The notes: generated from the sequence alone by a model not told the origin. A stretch of 64,000 bases of DNA from Carposina sasakii (GCA_014607495.2 CP053169.1:2108001-2172000); one strand, 5' to 3'. Positions 1 through 10,717 are shown, numbered from the stretch's first letter. Numbers and translations are program-made.

Positions 1-126
1 TTGGCCCTCGTTCAGCGACTCCTCCCACGCTGCAGTGGTTGGCGGCACGGTTGTCGGTGTTTTGGTGGTCAGGGTTGTTGGCAGCTCGGTTTCTGAAATA
101 TTGGAGGAATAGGAATAGACAAAGTG

Positions 127-310
127 TGACACCCGTGACTTCATTCGGGTGGACTGCAAAAAAGTGTAATAATTTATTCGGGGAAAAAAAGATTTTCCGA
201 TATAAAAAGGAGCCTATATGCTTTCTCAGGCTATAGACTAGGTACCTGTGCGCGTTTTTTTAATCGGTTTAGTAGTTTTGGCGTGATGAGGTAATAAGCA
301 AAAAAATTAA
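127..310 (+). repeat. Degenerate C-family repeat
   Basis: The segment begins with a worn version of the lepidopteran CGCGACTTCGTCCGCGTGGA head (here CGTGACTTCATTCGGGTGGA). It continues through a GATATAAAAAGGAGCCTATA stretch and ends near AATCGGTTTAGTAGTTTTGG, the usual order for these short retrotransposon-derived repeats. It is non-coding and old, judging by its divergence from copies at 2.0, 6.2 and 17.8 kb. The overlapping 65-codon reading frame at 39-236 is chance. Confidence 0.55.
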
Positions 311-420
311 CCTATTTTCGCGTTTAAAAACCTATTAAGTAATTGGGATTGGGATAAAGAGAAGGCACAAGGATATAAAAAGAAGAGCATTAGCTGTATA
401 AGGCGTACGAAAACGGACCC

Positions 421-551
421 CTGATTACCTAACTTGTGAAAACAAAATGCGACAGCATCGGTACCTATATGATTGCGCAAAGCTATCTCTCACACTCACA
501 ATTTTCGCAGTTGCATTGCTGTCGTTCTGCTTGTGCAAGTTACGTAATCAG
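421..551. mobile_element. Short inverted-repeat element, family K copy 1
   Basis: The left end CTGATTACCTAACTTG and the reverse complement of the right end CTGATTACGTAACTTG match, and similarity continues imperfectly for about 35 bp inward (GACAGCA on both arms). A related element with the same CCCCTGATTACCTAA start lies at 25482-25665. It is a non-coding, MITE-like foldback of unknown superfamily, and no target duplication was identified. Confidence 0.45.
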
Positions 552-762
552 CTAATGCATGTATCGTTCCCGTAAGGTACCCGTAAATTGATGAGTATGG
601 TTCGACAACGCATGGGTAGGTACCTACACTCGTTGACTTTCCAGACATTACGCGCCTGACATGTTCCTATTAAGGTCGGATCAGTGAGCAAATTCCGACC
701 TATCCCTTTTATTCTTCTATTTCAACTACATACATAAATATTATTGCGCCAATTCTCTTTCA

Positions 763-994
763 TCATCACTATCACTACATATTATATACCTAGAACAAAA
801 TCGCTTCCCGCTGTCTATTCCTATGTATCTTAAAAAACTTAGATTTTAAAAATTACGCAACGGATTTTAATGTGGTTTTTTTTAAATAGATAGAGTGATT
901 AATAGGAAGGTATATATCTATAACTAGAGACCCGCCCCGGCTTCGCACGGTTGTAATGCTCTCTCACACGGACGAAGTCGTGGGCGGGTGCTAG
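763..994 (-). repeat. C-family repeat, GCGACTTTGTT-tailed subtype
   Basis: On the minus strand this runs from the CTAGCACCCGCCCACGACTT head to a tail whose plus-strand form is AACAAAATCGCTTCCCGC. The same head and tail with a similar middle occur on the plus strand at 14683-14895. It is non-coding, probably a short retrotransposed element. Confidence 0.55.
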
Positions 995-1165
995 TTGCTT
1001 ATAATCCCCAACTTACCCGTTTGACAAAAAGCAGCAGCTAATCCGAGAAGTAACGCGCACAGAATATGTAGGTGGTGCCCCATAGTGAGATCTGTAACAA
1101 AGAAAAACTTAATTAATACTTGTTATATGGTAAGATATCTATTAGAACAAAGTAAGTAATAAATA

Positions 1166-1428
1166 ATACATACATATAATCACGCCTTTATCCCTTACGG
1201 GGTAGGCAGAGCACCAAGAGCCGATAGAACCACATTGTGGCACTTATGACCAAATTTGAGGGTATAGTTGAGATGTACAAGCTCGGTTAGTAGTGACAGG
1301 TGGTCAGCCCATCGCCTACAAAACACCAAGACCCTTTTGTCCCTCTACTGACTTGCACTGTACGGCCAGGAAGAGAAGCAGCTATAGTATTATACGTTTT
1401 TTTTTCACAGCCAGAGCAGCATAGAAGT
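1166..1428 (+). repeat. B-family dispersed repeat, near full length
   Basis: This is a ~260-bp dispersed repeat that starts with ATACATACATATAATCACGC, continues with CCCTTACGGGGTAGGCAGAG and ends with CAGAGCAGCATAGAAG after a T-rich run. Copies occur at 10264-10522 (minus), 22944-23209 (plus), 28150-28267 (plus, truncated) and 45573-45648 (minus, truncated). The ATAC microsatellite end suggests retrotransposition. No Pol III boxes are obvious and the superfamily is uncertain. Confidence 0.65.
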
Positions 1429-2009
1429 TAATAGATAGTTATAATAGATTCTAGAATCTTTGCTTTGCAGATCTGAGCATGCTGCTTCTCCAAAACGATT
1501 ACCTACGTATATGTTAATCTACATGTTTTACTAACGCTTGTGGCCTTTTAGAATTAGATTATATGGAAAGTTAAAAACCTTAGGTATAAACTTACCTAAA
1601 TAGGTATAAGTATACTTAGTAGGTTTTCATAATACTATCGTTCTAAAGAAAAGATTCCTCAGAAACATAATAAATACCTAGTCTAACGTATTTGTGCTAA
1701 TGTTACCATTATTGATTACCTACTCGTACCAGCACTGTGCTTCGAAAAATACATCGTAAATATTGAAACGATTTGTTATATCGGCACAATGTTGCCAGTC
1801 ATCGTAAACAATTTTCGTGTAACCGTCATTGTCTGCGCTCTTTGGTGTTGCCAGCCTATTGTTGGTATACAAGTTGGAGTTTCTTAGAGGTTTTTCCGAT
1901 GAGTTTTGAAGTTGTTTTTTTTTATAAGAAATACCTACCTACTCGTATTTGAAAATAATATCTCGTCTTATAGCATGTTATGTGCCATTTAGAGCTTTCA
2001 ATATATACC
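1429..2009. other. AT-rich stretch, nothing recognised
   Basis: No repeat family shared with the rest of the window, no reading frame of note and no RNA gene was seen here. Confidence 0.4.
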
Positions 2010-2236
2010 TATATATAATATTATAAACGCGAAAGTTTGTGAGTATGGATGGATGTTTGTTACTCTTTCACGTGAAAACGACTGGAGCGTTTTTAATTAA
2101 ATTTGGTATGGAGTTAGACACCCTGGATTAACACATAGGCTACTTTTTATCCCGGGGAAATATTTTTATCTCGGATGATTTCGACATTTTGTTTTTTCTG
2201 CAGTCCACGCGGACGAAGTCGCGGGTGTCCACTAGT
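2010..2236 (-). repeat. C-family short subtype, near full length
   Basis: In its own sense it starts ACTAGTGGACACCCGCGACT, passes CATTTTGT and the ATCCGGGATAAA region, then AAGTAGCCTA, and ends with CGCGTTTATAATATTATATA. It differs from the long subtype in its second half, which carries GTGAAAGAGTAACAAACATC rather than the GATAAAGGTCTCCT segment. A split copy lies at 10028-10717. It is non-coding and probably a LINE 3'-end- or SINE-type element. Confidence 0.65.
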
Positions 2237-2679
2237 ATATTATATTTTAACATGGGAAAAGTTGTAAAAATGTCAATATGATTATGTAGATGTTTGTTAC
2301 CATATAATGCCCATTACCTATCCACAGATTTGTACTGTACATAATGAAGTTAGGCAGTAGTGTAAAAATTACACACTCACTATTCACCTCATAGGTATAA
2401 TAAATAAACGTCTAAGCACGTAGACGACAGGCTCTAAATAAATATTCAAAGCAAAATCGCTATAATATACTCAATTTTCGTGTATTATTTTATTTATGTA
2501 CACATAAAGAACAGGTGAGGCATCCATTTTTCGTCTGCATAATTTTCCACTGAATATGTATGATCACGAACGCGATTTAACTTGCTCGTGTAAGCCTCTC
2601 TCTAGGGTAAGCTATACAGGAGAAATTTAAATCAAAATATTATCCCGTATTTGTACATAGGTTATTGAGCTTAGGTATT
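2237..2679. other. AT-rich stretch, nothing recognised
   Basis: No gene, RNA or shared repeat was detected. The stretch ends in a ~43-bp segment (2680-2722) that is repeated imperfectly at 2822-2864 and includes GTTGTAAACAAA. Confidence 0.35.
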
Positions 2680-2852
2680 TGAGCTTAGGTTGTAAACAAA
2701 ATCTAATAAACAGGGTGTAAGTGAGATTCAAATCAAAATTTGACTGTTTGTATGGACCTATGTATGTAACAGACCCAGCCTAATGCTTCACTAAAGCCGA
2801 TTATCTCTTTTATTTGTAGATAGAGCTTTGGTTGTAAACAAAACCTAATACA

Positions 2853-3304
2853 CAGGATGTAAGTGTGTAAGTGTAAGTAACAGCCAGACAGATATTAATA
2901 TGCTGACATCAGACCATGATTTTTTCGAAATATTCAGATTTTTTATATTATCTTTTCAGCACCACAGTAGTTTATTTCGTTAGTGCATTTGCGAGATTAA
3001 AAATAATATAAGTATCAAAAAAGTTGCGCTCAACTTAAAAGATTAACTCTAATGGAGGGAGTCACACATAAGACATGACACATAAGACATGATACAAAAC
3101 ACAAAAATGTATGACACAGTAACCAAAAAATCCATTAGTAATATCCATATAGCGAGTCTTACCAAAGCTCGATACATTTGGCGAAGAAATCAAACATTAC
3201 GGATAAATCTAATGACATAAGCATTTCTTGTAAGTAAAATTACTGATGTTGAAATGAACACAATGATACTCAATTGTTTTTGTCTGGTTGTTACTCACAC
3301 CCTG
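2853..3304. mobile_element. M-family MITE, TA-flanked, copy 1
   Basis: It is flanked on both sides by TA or a near-TA site. The ends are inverted: the left has AAGTAACAGCCAGACA and the right, reverse-complemented, has GAGTAACAACCAGACA next to CAGGGTGT. The interior is AT-rich and non-coding and resembles 34140-34606. TA duplication plus a CAGGGTG-type terminus points to a Tc1/mariner-type non-autonomous element. The left terminus is slightly degenerate (CAGGATGT). Confidence 0.6.
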
Positions 3305-3442
3305 TACATGTGTAGGTTAGGTATGTAAATGCTAAGTATACAAGATGCTATCCTATCTATCTCTATGAGGGTTATAAATGAGGTTATAAATTATAGTTTA
3401 CCTACGCTTAAGCTAAGTCAGTATCCACGTTTATTTTAAATT

Positions 3443-3640
3443 ATAAAAACAATATCCAAAAACAGGCGAAATTGAAAAAAAAATGAATGTTTGAACTTCC
3501 GAATTGTAACGCCTAATATAATTTCATTAATAAAACAGTTATGCATAACAAAACAGGCGAAATTGAAAAAAAAAAATGAATGTTTGAACTTCCGAATTGT
3601 AACGCCTAATTCAATTTCATTAATAAAAACAATATAATAT
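3443..3640. repeat. Tandem duplication, ~91-bp period
   Basis: A segment starting CAGGCGAAATTG and containing GAATGTTTGAACTTCCGAAT and GTAACGCCTAAT occurs at 3463 and again at 3554, nearly identical. The minus strand stays open across both copies, so the 72-codon reading frame at 3436-3654 contains the same peptide twice. I regard that frame as a by-product of the duplication. Confidence 0.75.
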
Positions 3641-4069
3641 GTACTGCTTAGCATATTAAGGTAGGTATATCACATTAACCTACCAATAGCCTATCCTTTC
3701 GGCCTACATCGTCAATTATCCAGAATGTAGGTATATCATATCATACTCGAATTTAGACGCGACCGACCCTAACCCACCAAAACCGAGTAAACGCATTAAC
3801 GCGAAATTTAATCTTCCCCCCAATCTCCATGGCAACGAGATGCCATGCTTCGCTGCGCAGACGCCTCCTCAATTAGCTCACTAGACGGAAAATTACCGGC
3901 AAAGCGGGCGGCAAATGCCGAGGGAAAGGTTGGTAATTCTGCCAGAAGCATAGAATAATAAGTTCTCCAGAACCCATGATCGCGCTCACTTTTGAAGCAA
4001 TTTAAGACAGTCAAATCTCAGCGCGGCAACGCTCCCAGTATTTTGGACTTGCTACCTGATAAGGTAGAT
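3641..4069. other. Unique, locally GC-richer segment without a recognised gene
   Basis: Bases 3750-4020 are richer in GC than their surroundings and match no repeat seen elsewhere in the window. A 68-codon minus-strand frame (3808-4014) has no recognisable domain. Bases 4024-4072 resemble a dispersed fragment at 19182-19270 (shared GCTACCTGAT). It may be host non-coding sequence. Confidence 0.3.
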
Positions 4070-4274
4070 TAACTAATACTTAAAATTATTAATAAAGAAA
4101 TGGAAAAAAATTCTCACCCGGGTGGGAATCGAACCCACGACCTCTGCATTCCGTGCCAGCGCTCTTACCACTGAGCCACCGGGTTAATTACTCGGGTGAC
4201 GAATTTTACCATCTCTTTTTTGAAATTACATTATTGGAAACGTTATTTTTCAAGTATTAGTGTAACTAATACTT
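4070..4274 (-). mobile_element. N-family tRNA-like element, copy 1, with 12-bp direct repeats
   Basis: The same 12 bases, TAACTAATACTT, occur at 4070-4081 and 4263-4274 and flank the element. Read on the minus strand it has a conserved body, then a tRNA-like module (about 4185-4115), then a T-rich run. The module has a D-arm-like GGCTCAGTGGTAAGAGC (A box) and a T-arm GTGGGTTCGATTCCCAC (B box), and the acceptor halves pair over CCCGG/CCGGG. The anticodon arm does not fold as a normal 5-bp stem with a 7-base loop, so this is not a functional tRNA gene. Other copies are at 18193-18404 and 53446-53706. Confidence 0.7.
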
Positions 4275-4478
4275 GTTCATAACTCTAAGTCATTACCAAA
4301 GACGTAGTAAAGAAAAAAGACTAGATCATGTTAAGAAATATGTAACGATTTCGAAACCAACTCAAATCGATACCAAACTTACTTGTAAACCAAAACATGT
4401 TTATCTATCTAAGCCGGTTCCGAAACCCTGCGATTAACCCATACAATTAATCCATGGGTTCTGTCTTCTATATGACGC

Positions 4479-4545
4479 ATGGTGTAACAAAATATGTAAA
4501 CTTATCCACAAAATTTAAGCCTCGAAATCTGATAAGAACACGAGT
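4479..4545 (+). repeat. E-family fragment
   Basis: CATGGTGTAACAAAA followed by TATCCACAAAATTTAAG and CGAAATC matches, in reverse, the interior of the E-family element at 30037-30218 and resembles the one at 45867-46053. It is a short, non-coding remnant. Confidence 0.45.
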
Positions 4546-4576
4546 GTAAAATTTTGTGGTTAAGATCTCCCTATAA

Positions 4577-4840
4577 GGCCGCGTGGTGCCGGCAGAGTAG
4601 AATTCGTATCACCCCATGTCTGCCCGTGGGTATCGTATGAGGTGATTAAAGGTTTCCGGGAGGTGGGCAGCAGCGCCTTTCGTGTTGACAACATAGTCTA
4701 AAATACAAACTGCGGTCACCAACCCGCCTGCCCAGCGTGGTGACTATGGGCAAAATACCCCCCATGGCAGTCTTGTGAAGTGCTGTAGGGGAGACCTACG
4801 TCCAGCAGTGGACTGCAATAGGCTGATGATGATGATGATA
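4577..4840 (+). mobile_element. P-family SINE-like element, full length
   Basis: This is a ~260-bp element. Its 5' part carries GGTGCCGGCAGAGTAGAATT and CGTGGGTATCGTATGAGG, and its middle CAGCGTGGTGACTATGGGC. Its 3' part, GACCTACGTCCAGCAGTGGA, is followed by GGCTGATGATGATGATGATA. The 3' part and the (GAT)n tail resemble the end of the RTE LINE copy at 7847-7991, the usual sign that a SINE borrows a LINE's machinery. Seven further copies or fragments lie in the window. The 69-codon frame at 4775-4984 crosses the element's end and is chance. Confidence 0.7.
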
Positions 4841-5201
4841 AAGGGCTATTTTCATGGCATTTCCATTAACATACTCCTTTTGCTGCATATTATTTCGCCG
4901 CGCGGAGCTGAATGCTACGTGGCTCGCCACGTACGTATGACGAAAAAAATAAAGATTAAAGAAGAAATTACGTATTTAGCATAAGTACTCTCTACTATTT
5001 TCCTTTCACTGGTACATCACCTGTAGCGAACTGTAAGAACAACTAAAGATTAATCGAGCGACTCGTAAACATTCATCCATCACCCTCTCTCATAAGATAA
5101 ATTACATTGTGCGTCTCACACGATCAATTGAACTGTACGCACGCGATCTTTTAGGGTTTTTGGGAAACTCTCATGTGATTAACCGAAAATGGGGGTAGAG
5201 T
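4841..5201. other. No feature recognised
   Basis: AT-rich sequence with one short palindrome (TACGTGGC TC GCCACGTA near 4917). No gene or shared repeat. Confidence 0.35.
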
Positions 5202-5655
5202 TGAGTATGTAGAGTGTAGTATGTAGAGTGTAGTATGTAGAGTGTAGTATGTAGAGTGTGTATGTAGAGTGTAGTATGTAGAGTGTAGTATGTAGAGGGT
5301 AGTATGTAAGTGTAGTATGTAGAGTGTAGTATGTAGAATGTAGTATGTAGAGGGTAGTATGTAGAGTGTAGTATGTAGAGTGTAGTATGTAGAGTGTAGT
5401 AGTAGAGTAGTATGTAATGTGATTAACTAGAGTGTAGTATGTACATGTAGAGTAGTATGTAGAGTGTAGTATGTAGAGTGTTATGTAGAGTGTAGTATGT
5501 AAAGTGTAATGTAGAAGTATGTAGAGTGTAATCTAGAAATTAGTAATGTATGTAGTATGTAGTGTAGTATAGAGTGAGTATGTAGAGTACAGAGTGTAGA
5601 GTAGTAGTAGATGTGTAGTATGTAGAGTGTAGTATGTAGAGTGTAGTATGTAGTA
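5202..5655. repeat. Minisatellite with a 14-bp unit
   Basis: About 450 bp is built from the unit GTATGTAGAGTGTA. Roughly thirty copies are visible, near-perfect in the first 200 bp and increasingly eroded by indels after about 5400. The motif TGTGATTAAC occurs both just before the array (about 5174) and inside it (about 5419). Array length in a finished assembly would depend on read type. Confidence 0.95.
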
Positions 5656-6186
5656 TTAAGTAACTATACATTTATTAATGGTTATTTTTTTAGAATTTAA
5701 GAAAATAAATGAAAAACTACTTCCCAAAAAATAATAAAACACTTCAGAAACAATAAAAAGTTAATGTTAACGCCTTGTTTTGATTATAAAACCGCTTTTC
5801 CATCGTATAATCCTGTAAATTTAGCACTGCAGTATATATCCCTGGTTTCCCGTGGGAAATGATGGTATTGGATGACCTTTCGGACTCCGCGCCGGTCGTG
5901 AACAAGCATTTTTTATTTTTTCAACATGGCTGCCCTCAATTTTAATCTAGGATAAATTGAAATAAAGATTGCTTATTTAATTTGTAGGTACTAGCTGAGG
6001 CTCCTCAACTTCGTTTGCGTGATTGTTAAGTAGCCTTATGTCTTATTCTGATTTTGTTTTCCTAATAGAGCTCCTATAATATGCGCTTTATCGCTCAGGC
6101 CAATTTATTTAATGAGGTAAGTATAGTTACAATTAGTTAAAAATATCTGTCAAACTATAGTGTATTTTATTGATGATTTATTTACT
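5656..6186. other. Mostly unrecognised, with one C-family head fragment
   Basis: A short C-type head (ACTAGCTGAGG... CAACTTCGTTTGCGTG) sits at about 5990-6030. The remainder shows no gene, RNA or shared repeat. Confidence 0.35.
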
Positions 6187-6524
6187 ACTAGTGAACGCCC
6201 GCGACTCCGTCCGCGTGGACTAAAAAAAAAACAAAATGACGAAATTATCCGGGATAAAAATATCTTCCCGGGATAAAAAGTAGCCTATAGGTTAAGTGTG
6301 ACCTGCCACAATATATTCCTGAAAAGTGCATCGAAATCGGTTCAGCCGTTTCTGAGATTAGCGTGCACAAACGTACAGACAAACAGACAAAAATTCCAAA
6401 AATCATTAACTTGGGTACTATTGCGTTGATAAAGGTCTTCTATAATAATTTTTCTCATATATCTTCCATTTACAGACAGCGATCCGTTACATTTTTATTA
6501 TATGTATAGATAGATAGATAGATG
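6187..6524 (+). mobile_element. C-family long subtype, full length
   Basis: It begins ACTAGTGAACGCCCGCGACT, has two GGGATAAAAA blocks around AAGTAGCCTA, then ATCGGTTCAGCCGTTTCTGA and GGGTACTATTGCGTTGATAA. It ends with AGACAGCGATCCGTTACATT and a (TAGA)n tail. The same order recurs at 17781-18128 (plus), 58049-58365 (minus), 32834-33036 (minus, truncated) and 15383-16065 (minus, interrupted). The short-repeat tail favours a retrotransposed, LINE-dependent element. Confidence 0.7.
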
Positions 6525-7043
6525 AGTACCTAGATATGGTTAGCTTAGTTCATGAAACAATTTCACCTAAGCATACAAATTTCATTATGTACACCTGCTT
6601 CATAACAGATACCTAGGTATATTGTCTAATTTATATATTTATAAATTAAAATGAATTAATTAATATAATCCAGCAAGTTACTATTCCCAGGAAGCGTAGG
6701 TATACAAGAGATAGAGACAATTGACACTAACGCCATCTGTAGCAATTTTCCGTATCCGTCCGTTCCGACGTCCGTCCAAAGAGATTAGTCACTTTGGTTG
6801 AAAGCCAATTATAGTAGCGTCAGCAGAAAAGGGTTTGACACATAGGAGATGCCTGAGAGCCCATGCGATTTTTAAGGAAAGAAATGAAGGTCGAGGCATC
6901 CTATGACTGAAAGACTGGCTAGTCCCATTGTCGAAAGGCAAAGGACCACTTATAGTTTTTTCATAGAAGCCTTGATTTAACATCCTAAATCAATTAATAG
7001 CATCTGTGCAACGTTGGCACGATATGATTTCTTAAAAAAAATA
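6525..7043. other. No feature recognised
   Basis: AT-rich, then a less AT-rich part (6700-6980) with a 64-codon minus-strand frame. That frame shows no domain I recognise. No shared repeat. Confidence 0.3.
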
Positions 7044-7150
7044 TACCCACATCAGCCTGTTGCAGTTCACTACTAGACGTAGGCATCTGTCAGGGCACGC
7101 TACACAAGGCTAACTACTAAAGGGGGTTTTTGCGCATAGACATGGGGTGG
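7044..7150 (-). repeat. P-family 3' fragment
   Basis: CAGCCTGTTGCAGTTCACTA, GACGTAGGC and AGGGCACGC in this order are the reverse complement of the P-family 3' half, diverged. The element is truncated in its 5' half. Confidence 0.6.
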
Positions 7151-7846
7151 TGATATTCTATTCTTTCGACATCACACGACAACCTAATAAAATCTGAGCA
7201 TGACATAAATTAAGTAGTACAGTACCATGACTGAGATCAAAACTAGGTTGCCTTACTGGAAAGCACACGTTAAAGCCATTGAACTAACACACCGTTTCTT
7301 CTTGAACTCTACGTACCTAAATATCAAAATGCGCCATTTTGTGTAACAGGGATTTAAAATGTATCTGCCGACGGTACCCGTCTAGCGTCCCGAGAGCGAG
7401 AATTATTTATACGCTGAACATATCACGTTGTTACCTCTTCATGGCTACACTATTCATGGAATTTATGCATTAAACACTGTCATATTAGCTTGGAACTACC
7501 TGAAGTACCTACGTCTGAAAACTTTACTGTGTCTATTTATAGGCTCTTCATTTAGGATCTCTTTTGTGATTCTGCACTTCTGGTCATCTCATTTTGGGAA
7601 CTCAGCCGTGTATATATTTATATATACTTAGCCCAACTAATATTATGAATGCAACAGTTTCATTTGTTTGTTATCTCATCACGCCTATTTAGTTACTCGA
7701 CCATTTTTCTTGCAATTTGCATATACTGGGTCTAAAAAGACAGTGTTCTCTTAATACCTCGTATTCTTTGTAACATCCCGATCACTTTTTTCTATTGAAG
7801 CACCTCTGGGAAACCACGGGTTTCCAAGATATTGAGTTACATTATA
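7151..7846. other. No feature recognised
   Basis: No gene, RNA gene or shared repeat was recognised. A 67-codon frame at 7428-7631 is hydrophobic by composition, which is common in AT-rich chance frames. Confidence 0.35.
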
Positions 7847-7991
7847 GCGAGGTGGACGGATGACCTGGCCAAGGTTGCGGGCGTCGGTTGGATGCAGGCT
7901 GCTTCCGACCGGTCGGAATGGAGGTTGTTGGGGGAGGCCTATGTCCAACAGTGGACTTCTCAGGGCTGTAAATGCTGATGATGATGATGAG
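7847..7991 (+). pseudogene. RTE-clade LINE, extreme 3' end
   Basis: Reading from 7847 gives 43 codons to the TGA at 7976-7978. They include RWTDDLAKVAG, then GWMQAA, then EWRLLGEAYVQQWTS, the C-terminal tail of lepidopteran endonuclease/reverse transcriptases of the RTE type. A (GAT)n tail follows immediately. The rest of the LINE is missing, as expected of a 5'-truncated insertion. Its last ~60 bp share GGGGGAGGCCTATGTCCAAC with the P-family ends. The 61.1-61.9 kb pseudogene is a longer relative. Confidence 0.8.
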
Positions 7992-8030
7992 TTACATTAA
8001 TTATTCAAAGTTACATTAATATCATTAAAA

Positions 8031-8098
8031 AAAAACAGCTCTTCAATACATTTCAGTGCAGTATTCAAGATTGTATGGAAGAGCTATTTTTTTTAATA
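8031..8098. repeat. Imperfect hairpin, ~24-bp stem
   Basis: AAAAACAGCTCTTCAATACA pairs with TGTATGGAAGAGCTATTTTT across a ~21-base loop. The core has 14 of 16 positions paired and is extended by A/T runs. The size would suit a precursor microRNA, but no known mature sequence was recognised. A foldback remnant is equally possible. Confidence 0.5.
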
Positions 8099-10027
8099 TT
8101 TCGGAGTTGGTCCCATAGTTGTTGTGAAAGTTGTTTCTTTTTACCTACCTAGTTTCGTGTCAAAAGATAATCACTAATTTTGGATAGACCTTATATAGCT
8201 TTAGCTGGGGTTGCATTCTGCAGTCCACACGGATGAAGTCGTGGACAATAGGTAGTAACTTATAAACGTTGTGCTAATGTAATGTGTAAGTAAGTAAATA
8301 CAATAGATATATTATAATCGATATATCGGGAACCCTAATATTTTAACCATGATGCGATTCGCCCATTATCAATAAATTGTTATCGAGAATTTCTTCGATA
8401 AACCGTCGATAATTTCAGTCTTTCTATGCTGGATGACTAGGCTTAAAGGGCTATTCTCGAGTAATACCACAATTTTTAAATCAGCTCCAGCCAGCGCGAG
8501 CATAACTCTTCTTAAAATATACGTTATCATGGCGGTTCTTTTCTCCTTTGATTTATCGTCAAAGTTTTAATCATGCTGTCAGGCTTGGGATATCCTGTTA
8601 TAGAATAATCGCCAAAAACATAAGATAGAGAAAATATGCACGGGATGAAAGATATTTTAAAACTTATTTCAATTAATGCATGCATGCTTTTGTATTTTAA
8701 TTGCAGGACTAAGGGCAAGAGCGAGATATCCCCAACACAAGTATTATTATTACTTATTTTTAAATAATAATTTGCAATATTTCTAAGAATAATAAATCGT
8801 TTAAGCTAGTATAGATGAAATCACCACCATCAGAAAGCAATAGACCGGAGTGTGGGCTGATTGATGAGAATATCCCAAGTAAAATTGTCTTAAAAATAAA
8901 GTGCTCACGTGGCAAATTACCTACATATTTTGATATTATTTGTAGTCAATATTAAAGGTAGTAGTTATTTGCTAATAATCTGTAGGTACTTACCACAGTT
9001 TTCTGCATCATAGGCACTGTAACACTCTGTCCTGAAGTACCTATTTACTTCAAGTATTCAGTACTGACGCAAAGTCCTGTATTTATGTCGATTGTATCAG
9101 ATCCATTTCATTCAAATACACTTATTCCTAAACCCAACAGAATTTTAGCGGTTTTTCAATTCCCTTTTATCTGAACACCCGGTCTAATAAGCAGCTATTA
9201 TTAGCGAAGAGGCGGCCATCTTGTAAACAATTGCCAGGGCTGTAAGAGCTATCGCAGAAAAGGGATGAATATGAAGATAAGCAAGTTAAATTTGGCGTAT
9301 TTCGTCCTGGTGATCACTGGATTGTTCTGGTTTTTAATAACAAAATGGCCGACGGATAAGAAAGTGAAATTGCCAAACTGTTATATAATTAATTCTTATT
9401 TTAGGTATTCTATTTTATATCATATTTTATATCAACTTTCATCAAATGTAACCTTAAACTTATTCTATCCGTAAAATACATTCTTGATAAAAACAGAATG
9501 AGATGGCGTATGTGTTCATCAAAAGTTTATCACCATGACTTAAGATGAATCCGAAGATATGATATAGAGATAATAATATAAGAAATATATATTTAGAGTA
9601 CATAAGCCCCTATAGCTAAGAAGAAGGCAAACCGAAGCCCAAGCTCATCTATGTAGTTGCAGTGTAGCTAGAAATATAAAAATTCATAAAAAATCTGATC
9701 ATAGTATATGTAAAAAACATTAGCAACAAAAACCCAACAGTTTTTTTACAATCCGTCCAATAACATACACACAGTGGTCAGAATGCACACAGCTACACGA
9801 ACAAAATGCGCTCGGACCAGGAAATTGCACTTTCCAGGCAGACGGATTTATAAGTGCAGAGCCGGAAATGAATCGGGCTCTCGTATTGTTTGTATAAGGC
9901 TATTTTTAAAAGTATTTCAGGATTGCAACGATAGATACTTCGCCAGCTGTGCTTTATCCAACACGTGTTTGGAATTTATTGCAAATATTAATCTATATTA
10001 GAATGTAGAATGCGCTAGATATAGTTA
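8099..10027. other. Long stretch without a recognised gene
   Basis: Contents are sparse: a C-family head fragment on the minus strand at about 8217-8258 (GCAGTCCACACGGATGAAGT), and a run of ATCGATA-type motifs at 8318-8420. The rest is unassigned AT-rich sequence. Frames of 62-75 codons in this stretch show no domain I know. Confidence 0.35.
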
Positions 10028-10717
10028 CACTAGTGGACGCCCATGATTTAGTCTGCGTGGACTGCAGAAAAAACAAAATGTCGAAATTATCCGGGATAAA
10101 AAGTAGCCTATGTGTTAATCCAGGATATCAGCTAACTCCATACCAAATTTTATAAAAAACGCTCCAGCCGTGAAAGAATAGATAAGTGTTTATAAAAAAA
10201 AAGCGGCAATAGGTATATATAAATAAATATAAATGTATAAAATAAAATAGAAACGTATAAATGTGTCTTCTATGCTGCTCTGGGAGTGAAAAAATAACGT
10301 GTAATACTACAGCCCGGGCATACTGTACAAGCAAGTAAAGGGACAAGAGGGTCTTGGTATTTTGTAGACGATGGGCTGACCACCTATCACTACTAACCGA
10401 ACTTGTACATCTCAACTATACCCTAAAAATTGGTCAGAAGTGGCACCATGTGATTCTATCGGCCCTCAGTGCTCTGCCTACCCCGTAAGGGATAAAGGCG
10501 TGATTATATGTACTCGTATGTATAAATGTGTCCCAGGCTGAGTGTAGGTACTGGATAAATGTAAACTGTAAGGGCGCCCAGTGAAACCCCTCCGCTTTAG
10601 TGGCACCCTGAACCTAATTGTATTTATTTTAAAAGCAAAATAGCCGTTACGTGAAAGAGTAACAAACATCTATCCATCCATCCATATTTACAAACTTTCG
10701 CGTTTATAATATTAGTA
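10028..10717 (+). repeat. C-family short subtype, split by later insertions
   Basis: The 5' half (10028-10165) starts CACTAGTGGACGCCCATGAT and runs to GCTCCAGCCGTGAAAG. The 3' half resumes at about 10632 with GTGAAAGAGTAACAAACATC and ends ATTAGTA. The intact minus-strand copy at 2010-2236 has these halves contiguous. The intervening ~465 bp contain a B-family repeat and unassigned DNA. The far end abuts the hAT-like element. Confidence 0.6.
10264..10522 (-). repeat. B-family dispersed repeat
   Basis: Reverse orientation of the 1166-1428 repeat, from CTTCTATGCTGCTC to TAAGGGATAAAGGCGTGATT. It lies between the two halves of a C-family copy, so it arrived later than that copy if the halves are one element. 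The 95-codon minus-strand frame at 10128-10415 overlaps it and is chance. Confidence 0.65.

Noticed and set aside
3808..4014. Host coding exon on the minus strand (68 codons)
   Set aside because: It is unique and GC-richer, but there is no domain, no clear splice sites and no supporting similarity that I can establish by eye.
4115..4185. tRNA gene on the minus strand
   Set aside because: The D and T arms and most acceptor pairs form, but the anticodon arm does not fold as a 5-bp stem with a 7-base loop. The same unit recurs with conserved flanks, so it is a tRNA-like repeat.
5202..5655. CRISPR array
   Set aside because: The 14-bp units are head to tail without spacers. This is a minisatellite in an animal genome.
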